Positions 8,813 through 17,011 of a stretch of 62,614 nt of DNA are shown here, in pieces; the stretch's first letter is position 1; every line of letters starts with the position of its first letter. The notes below the pieces were generated by a model, which was not told the origin of the DNA, ran no database searches, and saw nothing but the letters and a program-made list of their open reading frames with translations. Source of the stretch: Flectobacillus longus (GTDB lineage Bacteria; Bacteroidota; Bacteroidia; Cytophagales; Spirosomataceae); assembly GCF_030056705.1 (NCBI RefSeq), contig NZ_JASHIC010000003.1:1-62614 (forward strand). The letters are read 5' to 3'. The translations under genes and the position numbers were made by a program.

Positions 8813-8849
8813 AATAATCACTCAATTAGTCAATCGCAAATCACTAAAT
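8813..8849 (+). repeat. R2 motif block (AATAATCACTCA...TCACTAAAT)
   Basis: A 37-nt block of TCACT-type words. Similar blocks lie at 22219-22249 and 51986-52022. It lies between the composite repeat and the miaA promoter. Confidence 0.45.
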
Positions 8850-8858
8850 GTTTTGTTG

Positions 8859-8866
8859 TAATTTTG
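8859..8866 (+). promoter_or_regulatory. -7 promoter box of miaA
   Basis: TAATTTTG matches TAnnTTTG exactly and ends 4 bp before the miaA ATG (8871). If it is used, transcription would begin at or within a few bases of the start codon, giving a leaderless or nearly leaderless mRNA. Confidence 0.4.
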
Positions 8867-8870
8867 CGGT

Positions 8871-9782
8871 ATGTCAAATTCGTCAAAATACTTAATTATC
8901 ATTGCTGGACCAACTGCCGTTGGCAAAACAGACCTATGTGTCAGGCTTGCTAAACACTTCGATACAGAAGTGGTTTCGGCAGATTCTCGACAGTTTTATC
9001 AAGAATTAGCTATTGGAACGGCTAAGCCTACCTCCGAGGAAATGCAAGGGGTAAAACACCATTTTATCGATTCTCACAGTATTGCCGATTATTACTCTGT
9101 TGGCGATTACGAACGTGATTGTTTGGCAGTATTAGAAGAAATTTTTACTCGTAAAGATGTAGCCATTTTGACTGGAGGTTCGGGGATGTTTATCAAAATC
9201 GTAACCGATGGACTCGACGAAATGCCTGAGGCGGATTTAGAGCTCCGCGAGTCATTAATGAAGCGTTTGGAAACGGAAGGGCTTGAAAGTTTATCAGCTC
9301 AATTGCGCGAGCTTGATCCCGTTTATTTTGAAGAAGTAGACCAACAAAATCCTCAAAGAATTGTCAGAGCCCTAGAGGTTTGTTTGGCTACGGGACAGCC
9401 TTTTTCGGCTTTTCGTAAAAAACAAAAAAAGGAAAGACCATTTGAGTGTATCAGAATCGCCCTTGAACGACCACGGGAAGAATTATACGCTCGTATTGAT
9501 TTACGAATGGATTTGATGCTGGCGCAAGGGCTAGAAGAGGAGGCAAGAAGTGCTTTGCCATACCGAGAGCATTATGCCTTAAAAACAGTGGGCTATAAAG
9601 AAATATATGAGCATTGGGATGGTCAGTATGATCGTGATGAAATGGTGCGTTTGCTTAAAAGAAATACTCGTCGCTATGCCAAACGCCAATTGACATGGTT
9701 TCGAAACCAAGATGATTTCCAATGGTTCGATCCAAAGCAAGAGGCAGAAATAGTGAAATACATTGAAAATGTAATGTTGTAA
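8871..9782 (+). CDS. miaA: tRNA dimethylallyltransferase
   Basis: MiaA transfers dimethylallyl from DMAPP to N6 of A37 in tRNAs reading UNN codons. The 303-residue protein (usual length about 300-315) has the P-loop GPTAVGKT near residues 12-20, SADSRQFYQELAIGTAKPT binding the substrate tRNA base, LTGGSGMF, and QNPQRIVRALEV near the centre. It stands alone. A hairpin about 95 bp downstream probably ends the transcript. Confidence 0.95.
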   Translation: MSNSSKYLIIIAGPTAVGKTDLCVRLAKHFDTEVVSADSRQFYQELAIGTAKPTSEEMQGVKHHFIDSHSIADYYSVGDYERDCLAVLEEIFTRKDVAILTGGSGMFIKIVTDGLDEMPEADLELRESLMKRLETEGLESLSAQLRELDPVYFEEVDQQNPQRIVRALEVCLATGQPFSAFRKKQKKERPFECIRIALERPREELYARIDLRMDLMLAQGLEEEARSALPYREHYALKTVGYKEIYEHWDGQYDRDEMVRLLKRNTRRYAKRQLTWFRNQDDFQWFDPKQEAEIVKYIENVML

Positions 9783-9873
9783 AAGGAAGTTATGATAATG
9801 GCATATCAGTTAAACATATTTTGAGTAAAAATCCCGAAAGCCGAGTACCAAAAGCTCAAGCCATCATAACAAA

Positions 9874-9902
9874 TGTAGCGGCCTCTATTAGAAGTCGCTA
9901 CA
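9874..9902 (+). terminator. Hairpin downstream of miaA
   Basis: TGTAGCGGCCTC and GAAGTCGCTACA form a stem with G-T wobbles and an A/T loop. It lies in the 284-bp gap between miaA and a convergent small gene; the rest of that gap shows nothing else I can support. Confidence 0.5.
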
Positions 9903-10066
9903 AAAGAATCCTTAAACCAAAACTAAATTTAAAATCTGAGCTTTCCAACATTCAAATTTGATTGAATGAGGACGCAATATCTTGACGAAAAGCCACTATG
10001 ATTTTGGTGAAATAACGTATTTACACAAAATCATTAAGACTTCTCTAAAATCTTCTTTGTAAAAAA

Positions 10067-10300
10067 TTAACCTTTATTTTGTTGAAAAACTGTCCCTAAA
10101 ACAGTAGCTCCCATGGCAACAAGCTTACTTTTTTCCTTAAGCTTTGCAATTGAAATGGTACTCTTTGTTTTAGTTTCTTTAGCGACCTTCTTCTCCGTTT
10201 TCTTTGGGGCTAATAGGTTATGAGGAAATCCAATAGCTAACGACTCGAAATTAACCGAAGTTGCAATTACAAAAGAGGTCAATACTATGAGCTTTTTCAT
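10067..10300 (-). CDS. Small exported lysine-rich hypothetical protein (77 aa)
   Basis: No family is recognised. The first 22 residues (MKKLIVLTSFVIATSV...) look like a signal peptide ending near SLA. The mature part has a lysine/threonine-rich stretch (KKTEKKVAKETKTKST) and a short hydrophobic C-terminal segment (VAMGATVLGTVF). It is preceded by a well-formed promoter with a leader of about 60 nt, which argues for a real expressed gene. It stands alone between two gene-poor gaps. Confidence 0.6.
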   Translation of the reverse strand: MKKLIVLTSFVIATSVNFESLAIGFPHNLLAPKKTEKKVAKETKTKSTISIAKLKEKSKLVAMGATVLGTVFQQNKG

Positions 10301-10364
10301 GTGACTTGTAAGTTTTTTAGTGCTTTGAATCGTTAGTCGCTCAAGGCGATTTTTAATTACAATT

Positions 10365-10396
10365 CAAAGTTATAGGTTTTGTATAGTATTATGCAA
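10365..10396 (-). promoter_or_regulatory. Promoter of the small exported protein gene
   Basis: On the minus strand: TTG (10394-10396), 21 bp, TAACTTTG (10365-10372), a good match to the Bacteroidota -33/-7 promoter, about 65 bp before the ATG at 10300. Confidence 0.5.
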
Positions 10397-10683
10397 TACA
10401 TAGTACCGTTTTTATTCCAGAAAACAGGATGAGTGGTAATCTGTTTGGATGAATGGTTGGCCTATTTGTCCATAAGATGCAGCTGGTAGAAGGAAAGTTG
10501 CAGGATGGCTGAAATATTTTTTCAACTATTTTTCAAAAAGAAATTTAAAGAGTTGTTGTGTGTTGTAAATCAATGGGTTATGTGGATTTGTTGGCTGAGA
10601 TAAACTATTGTGCTATTGGAAAATAATGTAAGATAGGTATGATATTATCCTCAACTTTAGCATAATATCATTATCATACCGCT
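10397..10683. other. Gene-free gap with one long inverted repeat
   Basis: No ORF is supported here. An imperfect inverted repeat (GGTATGATA at 10636-10644 facing TATCATACC at 10672-10680, with inner GATATTAT/ATAATATC pairing) lies directly after the minus-strand acetyltransferase stop and probably ends that transcript. Confidence 0.5.
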
Positions 10684-11124
10684 TTACAAAAACTTCTGTA
10701 ATAGAATCCGACTTTGTTCTATTGGCTCACGTTTTTCAAAATCGATGATGTGAAAACCATTAGAAATACCAAAAATCTGCATGGCTTTTAGGTAATTTCT
10801 GGTTTTGAAGATAATACTAGAATACCCTTCTTTTTTTACCCAATCTTCCATTTGATCTGCTAAATTTTTAGCAATTTTTTGTTTTCGATACGCTGGCAAT
10901 ACAGCTCCCATCCAACTATAAAATGAACCATCGTCGCTTTTTTGATAGCCAGCTTTAAAGCCTACAGGTAGGTCTTCGTCATAAGCCACAAGGATGAGAT
11001 GTTTAGGTGAATGATCAAAACGCTCTTGGTAAACATCCTTGGCATACAGATTTTCAAACTCGGGGATACCCGCCGATACGCTTAAAATGTCTTCTACGGT
11101 TCCTTGTCGATAAGATATTTGCAT
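10684..11124 (-). CDS. GNAT family N-acetyltransferase
   Basis: This 146-residue single-domain acetyltransferase shows the GNAT layout: VGFKAGYQKSDDGSFYSWMGAVLPAYRKQKIAKNLADQM contains the acetyl-CoA-binding loop (RKQKIA in the Q/RxxGxG position, with Ala for the last Gly) and a following helix. Substrate unknown. A TATCTTTG -7 box lies on the minus strand at 11150-11157. It is divergent from the lysine-degradation genes. Confidence 0.82.
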   Translation of the reverse strand: MQISYRQGTVEDILSVSAGIPEFENLYAKDVYQERFDHSPKHLILVAYDEDLPVGFKAGYQKSDDGSFYSWMGAVLPAYRKQKIAKNLADQMEDWVKKEGYSSIIFKTRNYLKAMQIFGISNGFHIIDFEKREPIEQSRILLQKFL

Positions 11125-11428
11125 ATTTTTTTAATTTTTTTTCATGCCACAAAGATAATTTTCATCTGAGTTAAATACCATACTTCCAAATTTTAGGATA
11201 GCCTAAAATTTTTTAGACTTAGAAAAGTAATATTTTTTGACTTTTGTTGCGTATATCATTTAGCGTTCAATCTGCTTGAAAATGTTTGGAAATTTGAATA
11301 ATAGCCCCTAGATTTCGAAAAAATCAATTCAACGATATTCCTGTCAATCATTTGACAATCTTTATTATATCCTAATGAAAAATTGGGGCTGAATGCTATT
11401 GCCCTTTTACAACAAACTATTGTAAACT
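11125..11428. promoter_or_regulatory. Divergent intergenic region with a 10-bp-arm palindrome
   Basis: The region separates the acetyltransferase gene from the lysine-degradation genes. AAATTTTAGG (11188-11197) and CCTAAAATTT (11202-11211) are perfect inverted arms 4 bp apart, typical of a dimeric-regulator operator; the regulator is unknown. A -7 box of the acetyltransferase gene lies at 11150-11157 (minus). I see no clear promoter for the plus-strand gene. Confidence 0.45.
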
Positions 11429-12955
11429 ATGCATGAATTACTCAAATCGCTGGGCATTGCTCAGTTGAATCATGGTACAAGCACAGGACTCAAATCATGG
11501 TCTTCGGGCGATACGGTGATTGATTCTTTTTCGCCTGTTGATGCTGAACTAATAGCCCAAGTATATCAGACTACTCAGGAAGATTATGAGTTAGTTTTGA
11601 GCAAAGCACAAAATGCCGCTACCGAATGGCGGAATATACCAGCACCAAAGCGTGGTGAAATAGTACGCCAAATGGGAGAGGCTTTTCGTAAGCATAAGGA
11701 TAACTTGGGAAAGTTGGTTTCTTATGAAATGGGAAAAAGTCTTCAAGAGGGATTGGGCGAAGTTCAAGAAATTATCGACATCTGCGATTTTGCCGTAGGA
11801 CTTTCTCGTCAGTTATATGGATTGACCATGCATTCGGAGCGACCCTCACATCGTATGTATGAGCAATGGCATCCACTTGGAGTTGTTGGTATTATCTCTG
11901 CTTTTAACTTCCCTGTAGCCGTTTGGTCGTGGAATGCTATGTTGGCGTGGGTTTGTGGGAATGTTTGTATTTGGAAACCTTCTGAAAAAACACCACTGAC
12001 AGCTATTGCTTGTCAGCATATTATTTCGGAGGTATTGCGTCAAAATCATCTTCCTGAAGGTTTGTCTTCGATTATTACGGGCAAGGCTCAAGTGGGAGAT
12101 TGGTTGGTATCAGACAAACGTGTAGCCTTGATTTCTGCAACAGGTTCTACTCGCATGGGACGTGCGGTAGGAACTAAAGTTGCCGAACGTTTTGGGAAAT
12201 GCCTATTAGAATTGGGCGGAAACAATGCCATCATTATCACTGAAAATGCTGATTTAAACATCGCAATTCCTGCTGTGGTATTTGGAGCGGTGGGCACCGC
12301 TGGACAGCGTTGTACGAGTACTCGCCGATTGATTATCCACGATTCTATTTATCAGCAGGTAAAAGAGCGTTTGGTCAAAGCTTATGCCCAATTAAGAATC
12401 GGAAATCCGCTTGATGCTCACAATCATGTTGGGCCTTTGATTGATAAAGATGCTGTTAGAGCATACTTGTCAGCAGCTGCGCAAGTGGTAGAGCAAGGCG
12501 GTAAAATGCTTATCGATGCGGAGGTTTTGGAAGGCGCAGGATTTGAGTCAGAATGTTATGTACGACCATGTATCGCCGAAGCTAAACCAGATTTTGCCAT
12601 AGTTCAGCACGAAACATTTGCGCCTATTCTTTACTTACTATCTTACAGTACAATAGATGAAGCTATTGCGATTCAGAACAATGTGCCGCAAGGGCTTTCA
12701 TCGGCAATTTTTACCTTAAACCTTCGTGAAGCTGAACAGTTTCTATCAGCTAATGGCTCAGATTGTGGTATCGCCAATGTCAATATTGGTACCTCGGGTG
12801 CTGAAATTGGTGGTGCTTTTGGAGGAGAAAAAGAAACAGGAGGAGGAAGAGAATCTGGTTCTGATGCTTGGAAATCCTACATGCGTCGCCAAACAAATAC
12901 CATCAATTATGGTACTTCGTTGCCTTTGGCACAAGGAATAAAATTTGATTTTTAA
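11429..12955 (+). CDS. ALDH7-type aldehyde dehydrogenase, probable 2-aminoadipate-6-semialdehyde dehydrogenase
   Basis: This NAD(P)-dependent dehydrogenase probably oxidises 2-aminoadipate-6-semialdehyde to 2-aminoadipate. The 508-residue length and motifs are those of the antiquitin (ALDH7) group: [32 protein letters not shown] with general base E261, and [10 protein letters not shown] with nucleophile C295. The next two genes on the strand (DUF1338 oxygenase and saccharopine/lysine-6-dehydrogenase family) fit the same lysine pathway, which supports the substrate. The palindrome at 11188-11211 may regulate it. Confidence 0.85.
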   Translation: MHELLKSLGIAQLNHGTSTGLKSWSSGDTVIDSFSPVDAELIAQVYQTTQEDYELVLSKAQNAATEWRNIPAPKRGEIVRQMGEAFRKHKDNLGKLVSYEMGKSLQEGLGEVQEIIDICDFAVGLSRQLYGLTMHSERPSHRMYEQWHPLGVVGIISAFNFPVAVWSWNAMLAWVCGNVCIWKPSEKTPLTAIACQHIISEVLRQNHLPEGLSSIITGKAQVGDWLVSDKRVALISATGSTRMGRAVGTKVAERFGKCLLELGGNNAIIITENADLNIAIPAVVFGAVGTAGQRCTSTRRLIIHDSIYQQVKERLVKAYAQLRIGNPLDAHNHVGPLIDKDAVRAYLSAAAQVVEQGGKMLIDAEVLEGAGFESECYVRPCIAEAKPDFAIVQHETFAPILYLLSYSTIDEAIAIQNNVPQGLSSAIFTLNLREAEQFLSANGSDCGIANVNIGTSGAEIGGAFGGEKETGGGRESGSDAWKSYMRRQTNTINYGTSLPLAQGIKFDF

Positions 12956-13057
12956 ACAAGAAAATAAGCAAAAGACTGTAAAAAAGACTTTTTCCATTTA
13001 GAATCTTTTGCCCAGATTTGATAACAAACTAATAAACTATTAACTAATTAAGCATTT

Positions 13058-13975
13058 ATGAAAAATCAAGAAGCTATTACCCAAGCTCTGATGGAACAGC
13101 TTTGGCAGAACTATTGTCAACGAGTGAGTTATGCACGTGCGTATGCCGACATGGTTTTGGAAAAAGGTGGACAAGTTGTCAACGACCACTGTGCGTTTCG
13201 GACATTTAATACTTTTACAGGAAAGCAAAAAGCAGGAACAGAGGCTATTTCTGAAGTATTAGAAAGTTTGGGTTACGTAAAAATTGCACCTTATTCTTTT
13301 CCTTCAAAGCATTTGAATTCTTTTCATTATCAGCATCCGACGAATATCAATTTTCCGAAATTCTTTGTAACTCAACTTGAGGTAGCAGAATTGCCTTCAG
13401 AAACACAAGCGCTGATTAATGAAGCAGTGGCTTCTGGCGAAGATGCCCTTGCTGGAGATGCACGTAACTATTTATCTGAATTAGCAGAAACCAAAGAATT
13501 AACAGATGAAAAAGCTGAAGTCTTGGTTGCTGCATTAGTGAATTTCTTTGGTCGTCCTTGGAAGCCCGCTAAAAAAAGCACCATTCTGGAAGTAAATAAG
13601 GTGTCTCAGTTTGCAGCATGGACATTATTACATGGAAATTCCGTAAATCACTTTACGGCTTATATCAACTATCAGAAAGTTGAAGGATGGAATGATATAG
13701 AATCAACCATGAAAGCTTTGGAAGAAGCAGGAATTCCAATCAAAACTGCTATTGAAGGTGCCAAAGGAAGCAAGCTTCGTCAGAGTTCAACACAAGCAGT
13801 AGATGAACTTTGCCCAGTAATAGAGGAGGATGGAAGCGAAGGACAATTACAATGGTCGTATGCTTACTATGAATTAGCAGAGCGCAATTACATCGAGCAA
13901 GATGGTCAACAAGTTTGGTTTGACGGCTTCTTAGGTGAACAGGCTACAAACCTTTTTGAAATGACGAAGAGATAA
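13058..13975 (+). CDS. DUF1338 protein, probable 2-oxoadipate dioxygenase/decarboxylase (HglS-like)
   Basis: The DUF1338 family includes HglS of Pseudomonas putida, an Fe(II) enzyme of the VOC fold that converts 2-oxoadipate to 2-hydroxyglutarate. Candidate metal ligands are visible in the right order: H44 (NDHCAFRT), H198 (SVNHFTAY) and E272 (YYELAER); the two histidines are spaced almost as in HglS. At 305 residues it is the short form; HglS is about 460. It lies 102 bp after the ALDH7-type gene and 202 bp before the saccharopine-dehydrogenase-like gene, supporting a role in lysine degradation. Confidence 0.8.
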   Translation: MKNQEAITQALMEQLWQNYCQRVSYARAYADMVLEKGGQVVNDHCAFRTFNTFTGKQKAGTEAISEVLESLGYVKIAPYSFPSKHLNSFHYQHPTNINFPKFFVTQLEVAELPSETQALINEAVASGEDALAGDARNYLSELAETKELTDEKAEVLVAALVNFFGRPWKPAKKSTILEVNKVSQFAAWTLLHGNSVNHFTAYINYQKVEGWNDIESTMKALEEAGIPIKTAIEGAKGSKLRQSSTQAVDELCPVIEEDGSEGQLQWSYAYYELAERNYIEQDGQQVWFDGFLGEQATNLFEMTKR

Positions 13976-14004
13976 GGTAACAGGCACAAAGTTGTTAGGG
14001 GATA

Positions 14005-14028
14005 GTAGAGACGCAATGCTTTGCGTCT
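14005..14028 (+). repeat. R1 dispersed repeat, copy 4
   Basis: GTAGAGACGCAATGCTTTGC then GTCT, the cleanest R1 copy, with arms AGACGCAA / TTGCGTCT. It lies alone, without the terminator hairpin, between the DUF1338 and saccharopine-dehydrogenase-like genes. GGCACAAAG words, which recur near 38.9 and 51.2 kb, flank it. Confidence 0.65.
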
Positions 14029-14177
14029 TAGGGATAGTTGTAATTGGCACAAAGGTTTTTAGGCACTAGATAGATGATAGGGGTGAGGGTGTTAGTAATC
14101 TAAAATTTACATTCACAATTCATCATTCACAACTCATCACTAATCCCCCTTACCCCTTATTTAAACATTAACTTTCT

Positions 14178-15233
14178 ATGAAAAAAATACTTGTAATTGG
14201 AATGGGAAAAGTGGGCTCTTTGGTAGGAGTGTTACTTTCCAAAAAATTTGAAGTGACTGGTCTCGACAAAAATGGACCTGCCACTGAAGTTGGTTTCCCA
14301 ACAATCAAAGGGGATGTTACTGACCGTACATTGCTCGAAAAATTAATCCCAGATTTTGATGCAGTGGTATCTTGTATGCCCTACAATTTGAATTTGGCTA
14401 TAGCCGAAACTGCGTATCATTCTGGAAAGCACTACTTTGATTTGACTGAGGATGTACCAACAACCACTGCCATTCGTGAAATGGCCGAAAGAGGAAGTCG
14501 AGCTGTTCTGGCACCGCAGTGCGGTTTGGCGCCTGGTTTTATTGGTATTGTAGGTGCAGATTTGGCTAATCGCTTTACTCGTTTGCGAGACATTGAGCTT
14601 CGTGTTGGTGCTTTACCCAAGTATCCTAATGGATTGTTGGGGTACTCTTTTACTTGGTCACCTGCTGGGGTTATCAACGAATATATCAATGATTGTGAAG
14701 TGATTCATAATGGCAAAATAAAACTTGTTCCTGCGCTCGACGGACTCGAAACCATCAATATCGAAGGCATGGAGTTTGAAGCCTTTAGTACATCTGGGGG
14801 CTTAGGTACGATGTGCGAAACTTATGCTGGAAAGGTAGACACGCTTAATTACAAAACGATTCGTTATCCAGGGCATGGCAAATTGATGCGTTTTTTACTT
14901 TATGAATTAATACTAAAAGACCGTCGTGAATTAATTGAAGAAATTTTGACCGAAGCCAAACCTCCTGTTCAGGAAGATGTGGTATATGTATATGCCGTAG
15001 TTGAAGGCTGGAAAAACGACCGTATTGAGCGAGAAGAATTTTATCGTGCCTATTCGCCCATTAAAATTGATGGAAAACATTGGCGTGCAATTTCATGGAC
15101 AACAGCAGCCTCAATCGTTGCAGTTGTAGAATTAGTGGCTGAAGGCAAGTTGCCCCAAACGGGTTTTATCAAACAAGAAGATATTCCTTTAGCAGATTTA
15201 CTTGCTACGACCACAGGGCAGTTTTTCAATTAA
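14178..15233 (+). CDS. Saccharopine dehydrogenase / lysine 6-dehydrogenase family protein
   Basis: The N-terminal Rossmann motif (KKILVIGMGKVGSLVG), SCMPYNLNLAIAETAYHSG, APQCGLAPGF and the RYPGHG motif place this 351-residue protein in the saccharopine dehydrogenase-like family. Members either release glutamate from saccharopine or oxidise lysine directly at C6; both yield 2-aminoadipate-6-semialdehyde, the substrate expected for the ALDH7-type enzyme upstream. No lysine-ketoglutarate reductase gene is in the window, so direct lysine 6-dehydrogenase activity is possible. An inverted repeat about 85 bp downstream probably ends the operon. Confidence 0.82.
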   Translation: MKKILVIGMGKVGSLVGVLLSKKFEVTGLDKNGPATEVGFPTIKGDVTDRTLLEKLIPDFDAVVSCMPYNLNLAIAETAYHSGKHYFDLTEDVPTTTAIREMAERGSRAVLAPQCGLAPGFIGIVGADLANRFTRLRDIELRVGALPKYPNGLLGYSFTWSPAGVINEYINDCEVIHNGKIKLVPALDGLETINIEGMEFEAFSTSGGLGTMCETYAGKVDTLNYKTIRYPGHGKLMRFLLYELILKDRRELIEEILTEAKPPVQEDVVYVYAVVEGWKNDRIEREEFYRAYSPIKIDGKHWRAISWTTAASIVAVVELVAEGKLPQTGFIKQEDIPLADLLATTTGQFFN

Positions 15234-15316
15234 AGATATAAAAAGAAAACACGGAAAACAAAGTGTAAATCTATGCCTAGTTTTCCAATAGTGTAAAAAC
15301 ATATTAAAGAGTACTG

Positions 15317-15358
15317 TAGGTGTGATAAAAACAAATAATATGGCTTTTATTACACCTA
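15317..15358 (+). terminator. Inverted repeat ending the lysine-degradation genes
   Basis: TAGGTGTGATAAAA (15317-15330) pairs with TTTTATTACACCTA (15345-15358) with one G-T wobble. It has no long T tract. The remaining sequence up to 15522 shows only a candidate promoter: TTTTG near 15463, about 20 bp, then GACTTTTG. Confidence 0.5.
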
Positions 15359-15522
15359 TAGGGCTATTGTTATGTTAGTATGTTCGTAAAACTAATCTGT
15401 TTCATCAAGAATTATCACGTCTTATGTCGAAAGACTAACACTAGTTGCCTCTTTTTAACTTCTCTTTTGAGTAAAAAAAAAACATCCCAGACTTTTGTAT
15501 AAAACTATCTATTAAAAAATCT

Positions 15523-16890
15523 ATGGTACAAAAGTTTATTAACGGATGTCTTTTGGTATGTGCGCTTACTTTTACGGCCAATGCTCAAAAGGAAAAATGG
15601 ACTTCATTATTTGACGGCAAAACCTTAAAAGGTTGGAAACAACTTGGAGGTCAAGCAAAATATGAAGTTAAAAATGGTGAAATCGTGGGTACTACTGTCT
15701 CAGGAACTCCCAACTCATTTTTGTGTACAGAAAAAGACTATGGCGATTTTGTTTTCGAAGTAGAGCTTAATGTTGCTGAAGGTATGAACTCAGGCGTTCA
15801 GTTCAGAAGCTTGTCGAAAGCAGACTACCAAAATGGTCGTGTACATGGCTATCAAATGGAAGTTGACCCTTCAGACCGTGCTTGGTCGGGTGGTTTGTAT
15901 GATGAGGCTCGTCGTGATTGGTTGTATATTCCCAACATCAATCCTGCTGGTCAGAAAGCTTTCAAACGTGGTGGGCAATGGAACAAATACCGTGTAGAGG
16001 CTATTGGTAATGTTATTCGTACTTGGATTAACGATATTCCAGTAGCTTGTTTGATTGATGATGTAACAGACAAAGGATTTATTGCCTTGCAGGTACACTC
16101 TATTGGTAAAGACCAAGCGCCAGGCCAACAAATCCGTTGGAGAAATATCCGTATTCAAACTGGGGCTGATATCCATCCACATCCAGCAGACAACACACCT
16201 GTTGTCAATCTAACGCTCAACAATCTATCTGAGCAAGAAAAATCACAAGGTTTCAAATTGTTATTTAATGGTAAAGACTTTACAGGTTGGAGAGGCGTTC
16301 ACCAAGACAAAATGCCTACTATCCACTGGAAAGTTGTTGATGGTACAATCAATGTGAGTCCTTCGGATGGTTCGGAAACGGGTAACGATATTGTAGCAAC
16401 CGAACAGTACGGGGCATTCGAGCTAACATTTGAGTTTAAATTGTCAGATGGAGCTAATGCAGGGGTAAAATACTTTGTAAATGAAGATTTTGACTCAAAT
16501 GGTAAATCTGGAGTTGGTCTGGAGTTTCAGGTATTAGATGATGAAAAACATCCAGATGCCAAAATGGGTGCTGTAGGCAATCGTACCTTGGGAAGTTTAT
16601 ATGACTTAATTCCTTCTTATAAACCTGATAAACGTTTCCAAAGAAAAATCGGAGATTGGAATCAAGGTCGTATCATCGTATATCCAAACAATATCGTTCA
16701 GCACTGGCTAAATGGTTTTAAAGTGGTAGAATACGAAAGAGGAAGCAATATTTTCAAAGCACTTGTGGCTCGTAGTAAGTATGCTAAATATGATGGCTTT
16801 GGTATGGGAAAAACAGGTAATATCCTCCTCCAAGACCACGGCGACAACGTGTCGTTCAGAAATCTAAAGATTAGAACAATAGAAAAATAG
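15523..16890 (+). CDS. Secreted protein with two DUF1080 (3-keto-disaccharide hydrolase) domains
   Basis: The 455-residue protein begins with a signal peptide (cut near ANAQ, residue 22). Two copies of the DUF1080 concanavalin-like domain follow: about 25-215 (starting WTSLFDGKTLKGWK) and about 235-455 (starting FKLLFNGKDFTGWR). The shared LFxGKxxxGW motif marks the duplication. The family cleaves or binds 3-keto-glycosides. The next gene is a Gfo/Idh/MocA oxidoreductase with a secretion-type leader, a frequent partner in sugar C3-oxidation pathways. Which domain is catalytic cannot be read from the sequence. Confidence 0.85.
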   Translation: MVQKFINGCLLVCALTFTANAQKEKWTSLFDGKTLKGWKQLGGQAKYEVKNGEIVGTTVSGTPNSFLCTEKDYGDFVFEVELNVAEGMNSGVQFRSLSKADYQNGRVHGYQMEVDPSDRAWSGGLYDEARRDWLYIPNINPAGQKAFKRGGQWNKYRVEAIGNVIRTWINDIPVACLIDDVTDKGFIALQVHSIGKDQAPGQQIRWRNIRIQTGADIHPHPADNTPVVNLTLNNLSEQEKSQGFKLLFNGKDFTGWRGVHQDKMPTIHWKVVDGTINVSPSDGSETGNDIVATEQYGAFELTFEFKLSDGANAGVKYFVNEDFDSNGKSGVGLEFQVLDDEKHPDAKMGAVGNRTLGSLYDLIPSYKPDKRFQRKIGDWNQGRIIVYPNNIVQHWLNGFKVVEYERGSNIFKALVARSKYAKYDGFGMGKTGNILLQDHGDNVSFRNLKIRTIEK

Positions 16891-16903
16891 CCTTAAGCAG
16901 TAA

Positions 16904-16952
16904 GCAAAAGGCTTTAAGCACTGCCTACAGCTTACTGCTTAAAGCCTTTTGC
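16904..16952 (+). terminator. Perfect 17-bp hairpin between the DUF1080 and Gfo/Idh genes
   Basis: GCAAAAGGCTTTAAGCA (16904-16920) pairs perfectly with TGCTTAAAGCCTTTTGC (16936-16952). A second pairing, AGCAGTAAG with CTTACTGCT, competes with it, so alternative folds are possible. It lies between two co-oriented genes and may attenuate transcription into the oxidoreductase gene. Confidence 0.55.
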
Positions 16953-17011
16953 TGTAATATTTACCTCCCAATTTTACCTAGTAACTAATAATTTCAAACT
17001 CACTGTTTATC

